The translations under genes and the position numbers were made by a program. Positions 1 through 8,357 of a DNA stretch of 16,935 nucleotides are shown here, one piece after another. The stretch's first letter is position 1. Every line of letters begins with the position of its first letter. Source of the stretch: Eggerthellaceae bacterium. GTDB lineage: Bacteria; Actinomycetota; Coriobacteriia; Coriobacteriales; Eggerthellaceae. The notes under the pieces are model-generated. The model saw only the letters and a program-made list of their open reading frames with translations, did no database searches and had not been told where the DNA came from. The stretch spans positions 1 through 16,935 of the forward strand of contig JAFXIM010000287.1 in the NCBI GenBank assembly GCA_017533165.1. Direction: 5' to 3'.

Positions 1-1034
1 CCCCTGAACACGGTGGTGCCCTGCGCGTGGGCGGCGAGCAAGGAAAGCACCGGGATCTCATCCACCAAGGAAGCTATCTCCCACGGCTCGACCTCGCAGG
101 CGCGTAGGTCAGGCGTGTAGCTTGCAAAGATGCTGCCACTTGGCTCCTTGCCCTCAGCCGAACGAACATCAAAACGCACGCGTGCCCCCATGCGCTCGAG
201 AACACGCACGAATCCAATGCGGGCGAAAGCCAAGCCCACCCCCGCAATCTCGATATCGCTACCCGGTGACATAACTGCGGCACAAGCAAGAAATGCCGCA
301 GATGAGGGATCTCCGGGAACTTGAATCTCGGCGGCATGAAAAATGTTTGGTCCTCAAACGCTGGCATAGCAATCGCGGTGATCAACCTCGACGCCAAATT
401 CGGGCAGCATGAGCTCGGTGTGGTTACGCGAGGCGTGAGGCTCATGCACCTCGGTCCTGCCTTCGGCGAAGGTGCCCGCGAGCAAAAGCGCGGACTTCAA
501 TTGAGCCGATGCAACCGGGGAGTCAAAGGAGACGCCCTTAAGCGAGCGCGTGCCCTTTACGGTGATGGGAAGGGTGGCCTTGCCCTCGGGATAGAAGTTC
601 GCCCCCAGCAAGCTGAGCGGCTCGGTTATGCGGCGCATGGGCCTGCGAGAAAGCGATTCGTCCCCCGTAAGCTCGACTTCGATATCCCAAGGAGCCAAGA
701 CGCCCATGAGCAAGCGAACCGTGGTCCCAGAATTACCGCAATACACAGGCCCTTCAGGCTGCTTGGGGCCGCGCGCGCCCCAACCGACGATGCTTCCCGC
801 ATAACTGCCGTCTCCCTGCAGCGCGACGTCCACCTGCGCGCCAAGCGAAGCAACAGCTTCAAGCGAAGATATGACATCAGCGGAGTTAAGTACGCCGCTC
901 ACCAAGGACTTGCCTTCGGCCATAGCTGAAAGCAGCACAGCTCGATGAGAGATGGATTTGTCGCCGGGAACGTGCGCAACGCCACGCAAAGGCTTTGCAA
1001 GCACGGGGATCACTGCCAGCTGATCCTTAGCCAT
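1..1034 (-). pseudogene. aroA: 3-phosphoshikimate 1-carboxyvinyltransferase (EPSP synthase), interrupted by in-frame TGA, 3' end outside window
   Basis: EPSP synthase joins phosphoenolpyruvate to shikimate-3-phosphate in the cytoplasmic shikimate pathway. From the ATG at 1034 the product shows GDKSISHR (residues 24-31), GNSGTTVR (100-107), GDESLSRRPM (124-133), SAQLKSALLLAG (176-187) and EPHASRNHTELM (198-209), all hallmark motifs. Codon 227 (354-356) is TGA. The same frame then continues without a stop to base 1 and keeps family motifs: VPGDPSSAAF, LERMGARV and DEIPVLSLLAA. About 344 codons are present and roughly 80 are missing beyond the edge. The ATG overlaps the tyrA stop by 8 bases, so the two are probably co-transcribed. 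A GTG nine bases upstream is possible but lacks a spaced ribosome site. The stop falls where relatives often carry Arg in a V-R-G-G-like stretch, so a C-to-T change of CGA, or a sequencing error, is plausible. As written, only a half-enzyme of 226 residues would be made. Family identity is certain; the gene's status is not. Confidence 0.9.
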
Positions 1035-2205
1035 GATTGACACCGACCTTAGGGTTCAGGGGGCTAAACGAAGCCGAGAAGCCCGCCTTGACCAACTCTC
1101 CGAAGAGCTTGCCGATATCACCTTCGTCGGTAAGAACCAGGGAAAGCACCGCACTCGACTCGGTCACGTGATCAATTTCGATGGACTGGATGTTGCATCC
1201 GACCGAACTTGCAATGGTGGTAACTTCCGCAACAACGCCCCTGCGGTCGGTCATGGGGATGCGCACCTCGAGCAAATCCTCTGTCGAGGGAACCCATGCC
1301 GCAGGAAGGGCACGACGCGCATCAGCCGCCTCGGCGAGCATGCGAGTGAACTGCTCGCGATCGCCGCGGTCAAGAGCATCGGCAAAACTGCCGATAATGC
1401 CGCGAACCTCTTCAAGACCGGATTTCAGGGCCTCGGCGTTGTCAAAGGCTATACCGCACCACAGCTTCGGAGAACCCGCCGCAATGCGCGTTGAATCCTT
1501 GAAGCCACCCGCTGCAAGCCTCATCAGGGACTTGGAATCATCAGCATGCGGGCTTGCCAGCTGCATGAGGGAAGACGCCACCATGTGAGGTACGTGGCTC
1601 ACGATGGCGACCGCCTTGTCGTGCTCTTCGCGCTTGATGGAAACCACCCGCGCCGATACGCCCGTCACGAGCTCATACAGCTTCTGGAAGTTTTCAGGCA
1701 CCGTGGCCTCATCCGGACAAAGAATCCAGTTGATACCGTTAAACATGTCCTCGCGAGCAGCCGAGATGCCGTTTTTCTCCGAACCGGTCATGGGATGCCC
1801 GGGGATGTAGTTATGGGGAGCGGGCAAGATAGCCTGCGCCGCCTCGAGGATATGAGCTTTGGTGGAAACGGTGTCGGTAACCACACCGCAATATCCCCAG
1901 TCAGCAAGCATCCTGAAGTAATCGTCCACCGCGGCTACGGGGGTAGCCACCACGACGAGCTCACATTCCGAGACTACGAATTCTTTGAAATACGGGTCGA
2001 CGGGCACGACGGCTCGCGTAACCCAGGATCTGCTCTGGGCAATGCGACAGGTTTCCTCGTTCGTATCAACGCCAAGCACCTTAGCGTGCGGAAAGGCACT
2101 CCTGATGGAAGCGGCGAAAGACGCGCCGATGAGGCCAAGGCCGACGATGGCTATGGAGCCAAAGCCCGTCTGGGACAAAGCGTCTGCAGGCTGCTTTTCG
2201 TGCAT
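1027..2205 (-). CDS. tyrA: prephenate dehydrogenase with C-terminal ACT domain
   Basis: Oxidises prephenate to 4-hydroxyphenylpyruvate with NAD(P)+ in tyrosine synthesis (cytoplasm). The 392-residue protein opens with a Rossmann fold, VGLGLIGAS at 21-29. HPMTGSEKNG at 137-146 is the prephenate-binding loop typical of TyrA, and HDKAVAIVSHVPHM at 195-208 carries conserved histidines. An ACT domain fills about 310-380 (LLEVRIPMTDRRGVVAEV onward), the usual site of feedback control by tyrosine. Length is normal for an ACT-containing TyrA. The ATG at 2205 has only a weak ribosome site, but the Rossmann motif sits at the expected distance from it. The stop overlaps the aroA start, so the pair probably forms an aromatic amino acid operon. 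The 144-base gap upstream suggests its own promoter. Confidence 0.95.
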   Translation of the reverse strand: MHEKQPADALSQTGFGSIAIVGLGLIGASFAASIRSAFPHAKVLGVDTNEETCRIAQSRSWVTRAVVPVDPYFKEFVVSECELVVVATPVAAVDDYFRMLADWGYCGVVTDTVSTKAHILEAAQAILPAPHNYIPGHPMTGSEKNGISAAREDMFNGINWILCPDEATVPENFQKLYELVTGVSARVVSIKREEHDKAVAIVSHVPHMVASSLMQLASPHADDSKSLMRLAAGGFKDSTRIAAGSPKLWCGIAFDNAEALKSGLEEVRGIIGSFADALDRGDREQFTRMLAEAADARRALPAAWVPSTEDLLEVRIPMTDRRGVVAEVTTIASSVGCNIQSIEIDHVTESSAVLSLVLTDEGDIGKLFGELVKAGFSASFSPLNPKVGVNHG

Positions 2206-2349
2206 GATAGGCTGGGATCTTTCTGCTAGCGGGTTTGCACCGTAACTATTTATTTTAGCCCTTAGATCGTTTAAACACCTGCGCTTGTGCGCTTATCGGC
2301 CAAAAATAGCTCCCCTACATTTCAGCTTGAGGAGGGAAGACGCTAAAGT
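2206..2349 (-). other. intergenic gap upstream of tyrA, possible promoter
   Basis: This is the largest gap between the minus-strand genes of the left part and therefore the likely start of the tyrA-aroA transcript. A -10-like TAAAAT on the minus strand (2252-2257) lies about 45 bases before the tyrA ATG, but I see no good -35 at the right spacing. An 8-base palindrome GTTTAAAC lies at 2269-2276. No convincing hairpin plus T-tract terminator for the upstream operon is visible. Confidence 0.3.
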
Positions 2350-2949
2350 CTAGGGCTGCAAACGCCAGACCGACCAATGCTGCGCGCAGCTGTAAACGGA
2401 AATCCCCTCGTATTCGCGAATCCAGCCCTGATCAACCAACTGCCACGCCGAACGCCCCATATAGCTGTAGTTGTCGCCGTTGTCAGACATATGGCACACC
2501 GTGACAGGACGGGTCGCCTCAGTTTCTAGCTTTTCGATGAACCGCACCAGGACAAAATTGTCAAAGGGGTTGAACAGATAGAAATCAGAGTAGGGGCTCA
2601 AATCAAGTTCCAGCACATCTCCCTGCTTCACGGCAAGCTGAGGGTAATCCTTTGTCCACTTCTTGGCAGCTTGCGCGAGCTCGGGATCAAGCTCGACGCC
2701 TGTCGCTCGACCGGGAAAGCCCTCCTGCGCAAAATACGCAAGCACGCGCCCGTTGGCGCATCCCACGTCAAGCAAATGAGAACGCTCGTTAAAGTCGAAG
2801 TAGGTAAACAGCTTCTCGAGAACGAAATACCGCGAGGCGGTTGGATCGTGCGCCCCTGAGGCAGCAAAGCGCGATGACCCGCGTTGCTCTAGCATCCGTC
2901 TCGCACATTCGATGTCGCGCGCCGCCTCCGCAGCGTTCAGGCTTCTCAC
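2350..2949 (-). CDS. class I SAM-dependent methyltransferase, substrate unknown
   Basis: The protein of about 199 residues has a Rossmann-type SAM-binding core: LLDVGCANGRV is motif I, GVELDPE is the acidic motif II, and QGDVLELDL is a motif III-like region. The FNPFD segment that follows resembles the motif IV position where N-[PD]-P-Y-type enzymes bind their substrate. I start it at GTG 2949, because an AGAGGG ribosome site lies six bases upstream and the GTG forms a GTGA overlap with the rluB stop; an upstream TTG at 2970 is less likely. The overlap implies translational coupling with rluB and membership of the scpAB operon. A role in modifying RNA or ribosomal components would fit the neighbours, but that is inference from position only. 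Confidence 0.8.
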   Translation of the reverse strand: MRSLNAAEAARDIECARRMLEQRGSSRFAASGAHDPTASRYFVLEKLFTYFDFNERSHLLDVGCANGRVLAYFAQEGFPGRATGVELDPELAQAAKKWTKDYPQLAVKQGDVLELDLSPYSDFYLFNPFDNFVLVRFIEKLETEATRPVTVCHMSDNGDNYSYMGRSAWQLVDQGWIREYEGISVYSCAQHWSVWRLQP

Positions 2950-3782
2950 GAAAGACCCTCTTCGCCGCAAGCCGCCTTGAGCGCACGCAATTCATCGGCG
3001 CTCAAAGGACGCCATGAGCCACGAGGAAGGTCGCCCAGCTCAAGCGGCCCGAAGCTTTCGCGATGAAGCGCTACGACGGGATGCCCAACCGCTTCGAGCA
3101 TGCGACGCACCTGCCGCTTTCTCCCCTCACGAAGGCCGACCAGCACATAGCTTGAACCATTCGAAGGCGGTGGAAGAGAACCGCCATTCCCGTTGCGCTT
3201 GGAAAGGCCGCTCGCCAAGCTGTCTTCTCCTATCAGAGCCGCGGCGCGCTTTGCCTGCTTCCCGCGAGCAACGCGCACATCTGCAGGCAAGGTCATGCCA
3301 TCAGAAAGTTCGATGCCCTTCGCCAGACGCAGGGCGTCGCGGTCTGACAGACAGCCCTCAACGAGAGCAAGGTAGTTTTTGGTTACGTGCCTGCGAGGAT
3401 GAAGCAGCGCGTTTCCCAGTTTTCCGTCAGTCGAGAACAGCAGAAGGCCCGTTGTATCGGTATCCAGTCGGCCCACGGGAAACAAACCCGGGTATTCATT
3501 GACGGGAACGAGCTCGGCTACCGTATGCTTGGCATGCGGATCCGACATGGTAGTGGTATAGCCCGCCGGCTTGTGGAGCATGATGGTAACCTGGTCAGCG
3601 GGAAGGCTCACAGGTCTCCCATCGACACAAACTTCGTCCCGACCAGCCATAACCTTTGCACCCAGCTCGCTCACACAGGCGCCGTTCACGGTAACGCGGC
3701 CTTCGACGATGAGGGCTTCGGACGCACGGCGGGATGCCACGCCCGCGCGCGCCAAGTACTTTTGCAGCCTCATTTCCTCCAT
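2946..3782 (-). CDS. rluB: RluB/RsuA-family 23S rRNA pseudouridine synthase
   Basis: Isomerises a uridine to pseudouridine in ribosomal RNA. An N-terminal S4 RNA-binding domain starts at MRLQKYLARAGVASRRASE. The catalytic domain carries GRLDTDTTGLLL, whose first Asp is the family nucleophile, followed by HVTKNYLALV and GRKRQVRRMLEAVGHPV. I chose ATG 3782 because GGGAG lies five bases upstream; an in-frame ATG at 3803 adds seven residues but has no ribosome site. About 278 residues, normal for RluB/RsuA enzymes. A low-complexity Gly/Asn/Ser insert (SKRNGNGGSLPPPSNGSS) lies within the catalytic domain, probably as a surface loop. It follows scpB, a widespread arrangement in Gram-positive bacteria. 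Exact target (RluB versus RsuA/RluE-like) is not proven. Confidence 0.93.
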   Translation of the reverse strand: MEEMRLQKYLARAGVASRRASEALIVEGRVTVNGACVSELGAKVMAGRDEVCVDGRPVSLPADQVTIMLHKPAGYTTTMSDPHAKHTVAELVPVNEYPGLFPVGRLDTDTTGLLLFSTDGKLGNALLHPRRHVTKNYLALVEGCLSDRDALRLAKGIELSDGMTLPADVRVARGKQAKRAAALIGEDSLASGLSKRNGNGGSLPPPSNGSSYVLVGLREGRKRQVRRMLEAVGHPVVALHRESFGPLELGDLPRGSWRPLSADELRALKAACGEEGLS

Positions 3783-3808
3783 CGCCACTCCCGATCTCCG
3801 CATTTAAT

Positions 3809-4609
3809 CTATTCGTCGTCAGTATCAAAGACGAGCGAATCGAAATCGATCTTGTCGACCATGCCAAGCGTAGACGCAATGGCCTCAGTAAACATGGCTT
3901 GGGCGGACAGGGCAGATGCGCTTTGAGAAGAGTCCCCGTCTCCTTCGCCCTCGTGCACGAAAGCCTCGTCACCAGCATTCATCATAGCCGCGGCCATGAG
4001 TCGCGCGTGCTCTTCAGACACCTTGGCGTCATCGCGTGTCGCCGACAGTCTCTCGGCAATGAGGGCGCGCGTTTCGTCATCAGGCGCAAAGTCAGCCAGA
4101 TCGGGAAGGTCGGCGACCGAGCGAAGGCCAAACTTCTCGAGAAAGCCGCGCGTGGTCGCATAGAGCACGGGATTACCCGGCGTATCGGCAACGCCAGCCT
4201 CTCGCACCAAGCCTTTTTCAACAAGGGAGTTGATGGAGCTGTCCGAATTGACGCCGCGCACGGAGGCCACACCCGCTCGCGTCACGGGCTGGGTGTAGGC
4301 GATGACGGCAAGTGTCTCCATGGCTGCACTGGAAAGCTTGCGCGTGTCCCAGGAAAGCACGTACTTCTCGATGAGTTCATGGTACACAGGATGGGTAAAC
4401 AAGCGCCAACCACCCGCAACCTCACGAAGCTGGATACCGCGATTTTCGCGCTCAAGCTGATCTCGCAGATCCTCGAGGGCAGCCAGCACCTTACCCACCT
4501 CGCATTCGAGCATGCTTGCCATCGTAACCGCGCCTACGGGCTCGTCGGTGACGAAGAGAAGGGCCTCAACAGCACCCTTGATCTGGTTTTCATGCAAGCC
4601 TTGGAACAT
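3809..4609 (-). CDS. scpB: segregation and condensation protein B
   Basis: ScpB is the winged-helix (kleisin-associated) subunit of the SMC-ScpA-ScpB condensin that compacts and segregates chromosomes. The 266-residue protein starts near IKGAVEALLFVTDEPV and contains the tandem winged-helix region, with the signature ETLAVIAYTQPVTRAGVASVRG followed by LVEKGLVREAG and TRGFLEKFGL. The C-terminal 80 or so residues are acidic and of low conservation, an extension beyond the usual core. The ATG lies 12 bases after the scpA stop, with an AGGGAAG ribosome site. It sits between scpA and rluB in one operon. Confidence 0.96.
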   Translation of the reverse strand: MFQGLHENQIKGAVEALLFVTDEPVGAVTMASMLECEVGKVLAALEDLRDQLERENRGIQLREVAGGWRLFTHPVYHELIEKYVLSWDTRKLSSAAMETLAVIAYTQPVTRAGVASVRGVNSDSSINSLVEKGLVREAGVADTPGNPVLYATTRGFLEKFGLRSVADLPDLADFAPDDETRALIAERLSATRDDAKVSEEHARLMAAAMMNAGDEAFVHEGEGDGDSSQSASALSAQAMFTEAIASTLGMVDKIDFDSLVFDTDDE

Positions 4610-4621
4610 GAGGCTTCCCTT

Positions 4622-5410
4622 CTATCCTTCAGCGGACGTCAGAACGTCTTCGCCGACAAGGCTCAGCTCCCCCGAGCCTTCGATGTAGTCAATTGAGATA
4701 TCCCCGAAGTTCTCCTGCTGCTCAAGCTTGACCATCTGACGTTTGTAGAGCTCCAAAATGGCGAGGAAGGTAACCACCACCAACTCGGGCGGCGTAGCCG
4801 AGCCGACGAGGTCGGAGAACATGAGGTGTTTGCGATTGGATATGCGCTGGTGAATGGCGCGCACATGAATCTCGACCGGAATGGGCTTTGCCGCAATGTG
4901 CTCGGACTCCAGCAGAAACACCTCGCGACGAGCCATGGCTCGCGCGGCAAGCAGAGCCAAGGCATCCAAGGAGACGTCCTTGAGAAAGTCGGGCATAAGG
5001 CCGAGGAAGCTGGCGTCGGGGCCAAAGGGGCGCACATGCATGCGCCCTTCCGCGATCTGCCTTGCATGCAACGCAGCGGCAGCGTTTTTGAATTTCTTGT
5101 AATCCACCAAACGCGCAACAAGAATATCGCGGGCCTCGCTTGGTGCAAGCTCGGCTATGTCCTCGTCGATATCAGTGCGATCGCGCGGGATGAGGCTTTC
5201 AGCTTTGATCTCGAGCAGGGTTGATGCAACCAAGAGAAAGTCACTTGCCACGTCAAGATCAAGGTTTTCCAAGCGTGAAACCTCTTCGAGGTACTGATCG
5301 GCGATCTCGGTGATGGAAATGGCGCCGATGTCAACCTTCTGCCTGCTGACCAAGTACAGCAGCAAATCGAAGGGGCCCTCGAAACTCTCTATACGAACTT
5401 TGTATGCCAT
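4622..5410 (-). CDS. scpA: segregation and condensation protein A (kleisin)
   Basis: ScpA is the kleisin that bridges the SMC head domains in the bacterial condensin. The 262-residue product begins MAYKVRIESFEGPFDLLLYLV, the classical FEGPxDLLL kleisin N-terminus. It continues with the helical SxFLLVASTLLEIKAE region and ends with a winged helix (VVVTFLAILELYKRQMVKLEQQ). The ATG at 5410 is chosen from this conserved start. The frame is open for another 40 codons upstream, but those residues overlap the protease gene and do not look like ScpA. Only 10 bases separate it from the protease stop. The ribosome site is weak (GAGCGG), so translation may be coupled to the upstream gene. Confidence 0.96.
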   Translation of the reverse strand: MAYKVRIESFEGPFDLLLYLVSRQKVDIGAISITEIADQYLEEVSRLENLDLDVASDFLLVASTLLEIKAESLIPRDRTDIDEDIAELAPSEARDILVARLVDYKKFKNAAAALHARQIAEGRMHVRPFGPDASFLGLMPDFLKDVSLDALALLAARAMARREVFLLESEHIAAKPIPVEIHVRAIHQRISNRKHLMFSDLVGSATPPELVVVTFLAILELYKRQMVKLEQQENFGDISIDYIEGSGELSLVGEDVLTSAEG

Positions 5411-5420
5411 CGACCGCTCG

Positions 5421-6101
5421 CTAGGAAATCTCGAGAGGGAACAAAAGGTTAGCGAGATTGCCTGCCGTGATGTCGAAATACCACGAGAAGGGGCTGAAGT
5501 TAAACACGTAAGGCAAAACCACCATGGCAATCATGAACACGGGGAAAGCGTACTGCTGTATCTGATAGTACTTCGGAAGGTATGCCCGCGGAATGAGAAT
5601 GGCAAACACAGAGGAGCCGTCAAGCGGCGGTATGGGCAGCAAGTTGAAGAACATAAGATACAGGTTTATCAGCACGAACATGGGCAAGAACCATGCGTAG
5701 AAGTTGAGAAAGGACTGGCTTTCGAAGGCACCGGGCGCAGCATAGATGAGCACCCAGGCCAAACCCGAAGCCAGCAGGGCAAGGCACAGGTTTGCCGCAG
5801 GACCAGCCAGACCAACGATGACATCACCCTTGCGCGGATCCTTGAAATACGAGGGGTTATAGGGGACAGGCTTCGCATAGCCGAAGATGGGCATGTTCAA
5901 AAACATGAGCATGAGGGGCAGGATAACCGTTCCAAATGGGTCAATGTGCTTCAAAGGGTTCAGCGACAACCTGCCCGAGCGCTTAGCGGTGGGATCGCCC
6001 AGCCGGTATGCGGCAAAAGCATGGGCAGCCTCGTGTAAGACGAGCGCGGGCACGAAACACAGGATCGAGAATATGTAGTACATGAAGTATTGGCTTGACA
6101 T
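5421..6101 (-). CDS. M50-family site-2-type zinc metalloprotease, integral membrane
   Basis: Predicted intramembrane metalloprotease of 226 residues. HEAAH at 23-27 is the zinc-binding HExxH motif inside the first hydrophobic segment. NLLPIPPLDGS at 153-163 supplies the third ligand (Asp161) in the typical NxxPxxPLDG context. GLAGPAANL (97-105) is the conserved small-residue segment of the family. About five to six membrane segments can be seen and no PDZ domain is present, so it belongs to the short group (YwhC/Rip-like) rather than RseP. It is the first gene of the operon leading into scpA. Substrates cannot be deduced. A weak GAGAAAGA ribosome site precedes the ATG. The 148 bases upstream (6102-6249) hold no gene and no promoter I would defend. 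Confidence 0.92.
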   Translation of the reverse strand: MSSQYFMYYIFSILCFVPALVLHEAAHAFAAYRLGDPTAKRSGRLSLNPLKHIDPFGTVILPLMLMFLNMPIFGYAKPVPYNPSYFKDPRKGDVIVGLAGPAANLCLALLASGLAWVLIYAAPGAFESQSFLNFYAWFLPMFVLINLYLMFFNLLPIPPLDGSSVFAILIPRAYLPKYYQIQQYAFPVFMIAMVVLPYVFNFSPFSWYFDITAGNLANLLFPLEIS

Positions 6102-6249
6102 AGGGTCTTTCTCACTGCAGTTAGCCTGGCTCGCTCCCGCGGCACGAAATCAAAGCGGTCGCGCGCGGAATGCCAATCGGTTACAACTTTCCTAGTTTAT
6201 CCTATGCCAAGGCCCGCCATGCTATCTCGCTGGGGATCACAAATCAAAA

Positions 6250-6711
6250 TCACACCAAACGATCGAACTGATGCTGGCGCAAAGCCTCGTAAGAGGCAAT
6301 GGCTACGGCATTTGACAAGTTAAGGCTTCTCAGGCCCTCGCGCATGGGTATTCGGACGCAGCGATCAATTCTCTTTTCGATAATGGCAGGGTCGAGACCA
6401 CGGCTTTCCCTTCCAAACACCAGGAAGGCATCAGGGCCATAGCTTACGCTTGCGTAGGATCGATCAGCAGCGCCCGTGAAAAGGTAGATCTCCGAAGTGT
6501 CGTGTTCGGCGAAAAAAGCCTCCGCACTCGGCCACCGAACGATATCGACCTCATCCCAGTAGTCACAGCCCGCACGAGAGAGGTTTTTGCTCGTCAGACG
6601 AAATCCCATGGGCTCAACTAGATGCAAGCGCGCACCTATGCAAGCACAGGTACGCGCGATATTGCCCGTGTTCTGAGGGATTTCCGGTTCGATCAGAACA
6701 ATGTTTAACAT
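6250..6711 (-). CDS. trmL: tRNA (cytidine/uridine-34 2'-O)-methyltransferase, SPOUT family
   Basis: TrmL methylates the wobble-base ribose of tRNA-Leu isoacceptors. The 153-residue protein is a minimal SpoU-type SPOUT enzyme: N14TGNIAR (motif 1), FGRESRGLD at 99-107 (motif 2) and LRSLNLSNAVAIASYEAL at 127-144 (motif 3, the knotted SAM site). Length and the absence of an extra RNA-binding domain match TrmL rather than TrmH or RlmB. Motif 2 has Asp where Pro is usual (GLD for GLP), a mild deviation. The ATG lies 8 bases after the acyl-CoA ligase stop, so it is probably expressed from that transcript, an unusual pairing. No terminator is visible after it. Confidence 0.93.
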   Translation of the reverse strand: MLNIVLIEPEIPQNTGNIARTCACIGARLHLVEPMGFRLTSKNLSRAGCDYWDEVDIVRWPSAEAFFAEHDTSEIYLFTGAADRSYASVSYGPDAFLVFGRESRGLDPAIIEKRIDRCVRIPMREGLRSLNLSNAVAIASYEALRQHQFDRLV

Positions 6712-6719
6712 GGATGCGC

Positions 6720-8357
6720 CTAATCGCTCACCTGCTGATCGACAAGACGGTTAGCACCGTACATCTCTCGCAGCTTGGGCTTCTCGATCTTGCCAGTGGG
6801 ATTACGCGGAACATCGGCAAGGACGATCTTCTTGGGGCGCTTGTAGCGCGGAAGCTCCTGACAGAAGGCATCGATATCAGCCTCGGTAACGTCATCCATA
6901 CCGGGCTTGAGTTCGATAATAGCTGCAGGAATCTCACCGAGACGCTCATGCGGCAAGCCGATAACCGCCACATCCTTGATGGCGGGATGCTTCGAGAGGA
7001 AGTCCTCGATCTGGACGGGGTAAATGTTCTCGCCACCGGAGATGACGACGTCCTTCTTGCGGTCGACAAGCCAGATCATGCCGTGCTCATCCTGACGAGC
7101 CATATCGCCCGTGAGCAGCCAGCCATCAACGAGAACCTCAGCGGTTGCCTCGGGGTTGTTGTAGTAGCAGGTCATAAGGCCCGGGCCCTTGACGCAGAGC
7201 TCGCCGACGCTTCCCTGCTCAACCTCGTTTCCATCAGGAGAGACGATCTTGGCCTCCCAGCCAAAGCCGGCTACGCCGATGGCGCCCACGTGGTCGATGT
7301 TTTCAACGCCCAAATGCACGCAGCCGGGGCCGATCGATTCGGACAGGCCGTAGTTGGTGTCGTAATCGTGGTGCGGGAAGACGCTCTTCCACTTGGTAAC
7401 GAGACTCTTCGGAACAGGCTGAGCACCGATGTGCATGAGCCTCCACTGATCAAGATGGTAGTCCTCAAGCTTGACGTCACCCTGCTCAAGAGCAAGAAGG
7501 ATGTCCTGAGCCCAGGGAACGAGCAGCCACACGATGGTGCAACGCTCTTCGCTGGCGGTTTCGAGGATGGTGCGCGGGTCGGCGCCCTGCAAGATAACCG
7601 CGCGCGAGCCGCTCACGAGACTGCCGAACCAATGCATCTTCGCACCCGTGTGATACAGCGGAGGAATGCACAAAAAGACATCATCGCGAGTCTGACCATG
7701 GTGGTTCTGCTCGGTCAGGGCGGCGTGAGTGAGGCTTTCGTGGTTGTGCAAAATGGCCTTGGGAAAACCGGTAGTGCCACTGCTGAAGTAGATGGCAGCA
7801 TCGTCGGAATCCGAAAGCGGGATCATCGGGTCACGGCCAGAGCAGTTGGACGTAAGCTCGGAATAGTCCTCGGCAAAGGAGGGGCAGTCAGTGCCCACGA
7901 AGAACATGGGGATATCATGCTCAAGCTTGGGAAGCGCATCCTCCATACGGCCGACGAACTGAGTGCCGAACACGAGCACGTCAGCTTCGGAAAGACCAAG
8001 GCAGTAAACAATCTCATCACTGGTGTAGCGGAAGTTAAGCGGCACGGCGACAGCACCCGCTTTCAGCGCTCCAAAGTACACGGGAAGCCAATCGATGCAG
8101 TTCATCATGAGAATGGCAACCTTGTCACCCTTCTTGATACCACGCTCTATGAGCAGGTTTGCAAAACGGTTGGCCTTCTCATCGAACACACCCCAAGTGA
8201 TTTCACGACGAAAAGCCTTGGGCTCCGAACTTTCGATGAGGTTGTAGTCACGCCAGGTGATGCGGCGATGTTCCTTAACCCCGGGGTTGACGGCGACAAG
8301 AGCGATTTCGTTGCCGTACTGAGATGCATTACGGCGCAGGTAATCAATGATGGGCAT
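6720..8357 (-). CDS. AMP-forming acyl-CoA synthetase (adenylate-forming, FadD/carnitine-CoA-ligase-like)
   Basis: Activates a carboxylic acid to its acyl-AMP and then its CoA thioester. The 545-residue protein has the ANL superfamily motifs in order: SSGTTGFPK (192-200, ATP P-loop), YGLSES (336-341), LTGD (415-418), DRKKD (432-436, hinge), SGGENIYP (440-447) and PTGKI with catalytic Lys523. A segment near residues 25-60 contains two ITW motifs (residues 33-35 and 53-55) and is longer than in many FadD proteins. The ATG at 8357 is preferred to one 69 bases upstream because AGAGAGG lies six bases before it. Substrate cannot be read from sequence; medium- or long-chain fatty, aromatic or carnitine-type acids are all possible. 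It diverges from a TetR regulator, the usual arrangement for substrate-responsive control, and runs into trmL. Confidence 0.92.
   Translation of the reverse strand: MPIIDYLRRNASQYGNEIALVAVNPGVKEHRRITWRDYNLIESSEPKAFRREITWGVFDEKANRFANLLIERGIKKGDKVAILMMNCIDWLPVYFGALKAGAVAVPLNFRYTSDEIVYCLGLSEADVLVFGTQFVGRMEDALPKLEHDIPMFFVGTDCPSFAEDYSELTSNCSGRDPMIPLSDSDDAAIYFSSGTTGFPKAILHNHESLTHAALTEQNHHGQTRDDVFLCIPPLYHTGAKMHWFGSLVSGSRAVILQGADPRTILETASEERCTIVWLLVPWAQDILLALEQGDVKLEDYHLDQWRLMHIGAQPVPKSLVTKWKSVFPHHDYDTNYGLSESIGPGCVHLGVENIDHVGAIGVAGFGWEAKIVSPDGNEVEQGSVGELCVKGPGLMTCYYNNPEATAEVLVDGWLLTGDMARQDEHGMIWLVDRKKDVVISGGENIYPVQIEDFLSKHPAIKDVAVIGLPHERLGEIPAAIIELKPGMDDVTEADIDAFCQELPRYKRPKKIVLADVPRNPTGKIEKPKLREMYGANRLVDQQVSD

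Noticed and set aside
354..356. TGA in aroA as selenocysteine or genome-wide recoding
   Set aside because: I see no clear SECIS-like stem just after the TGA, the site is not catalytic in the family, and other genes here (rluB, trmL) end with TGA.
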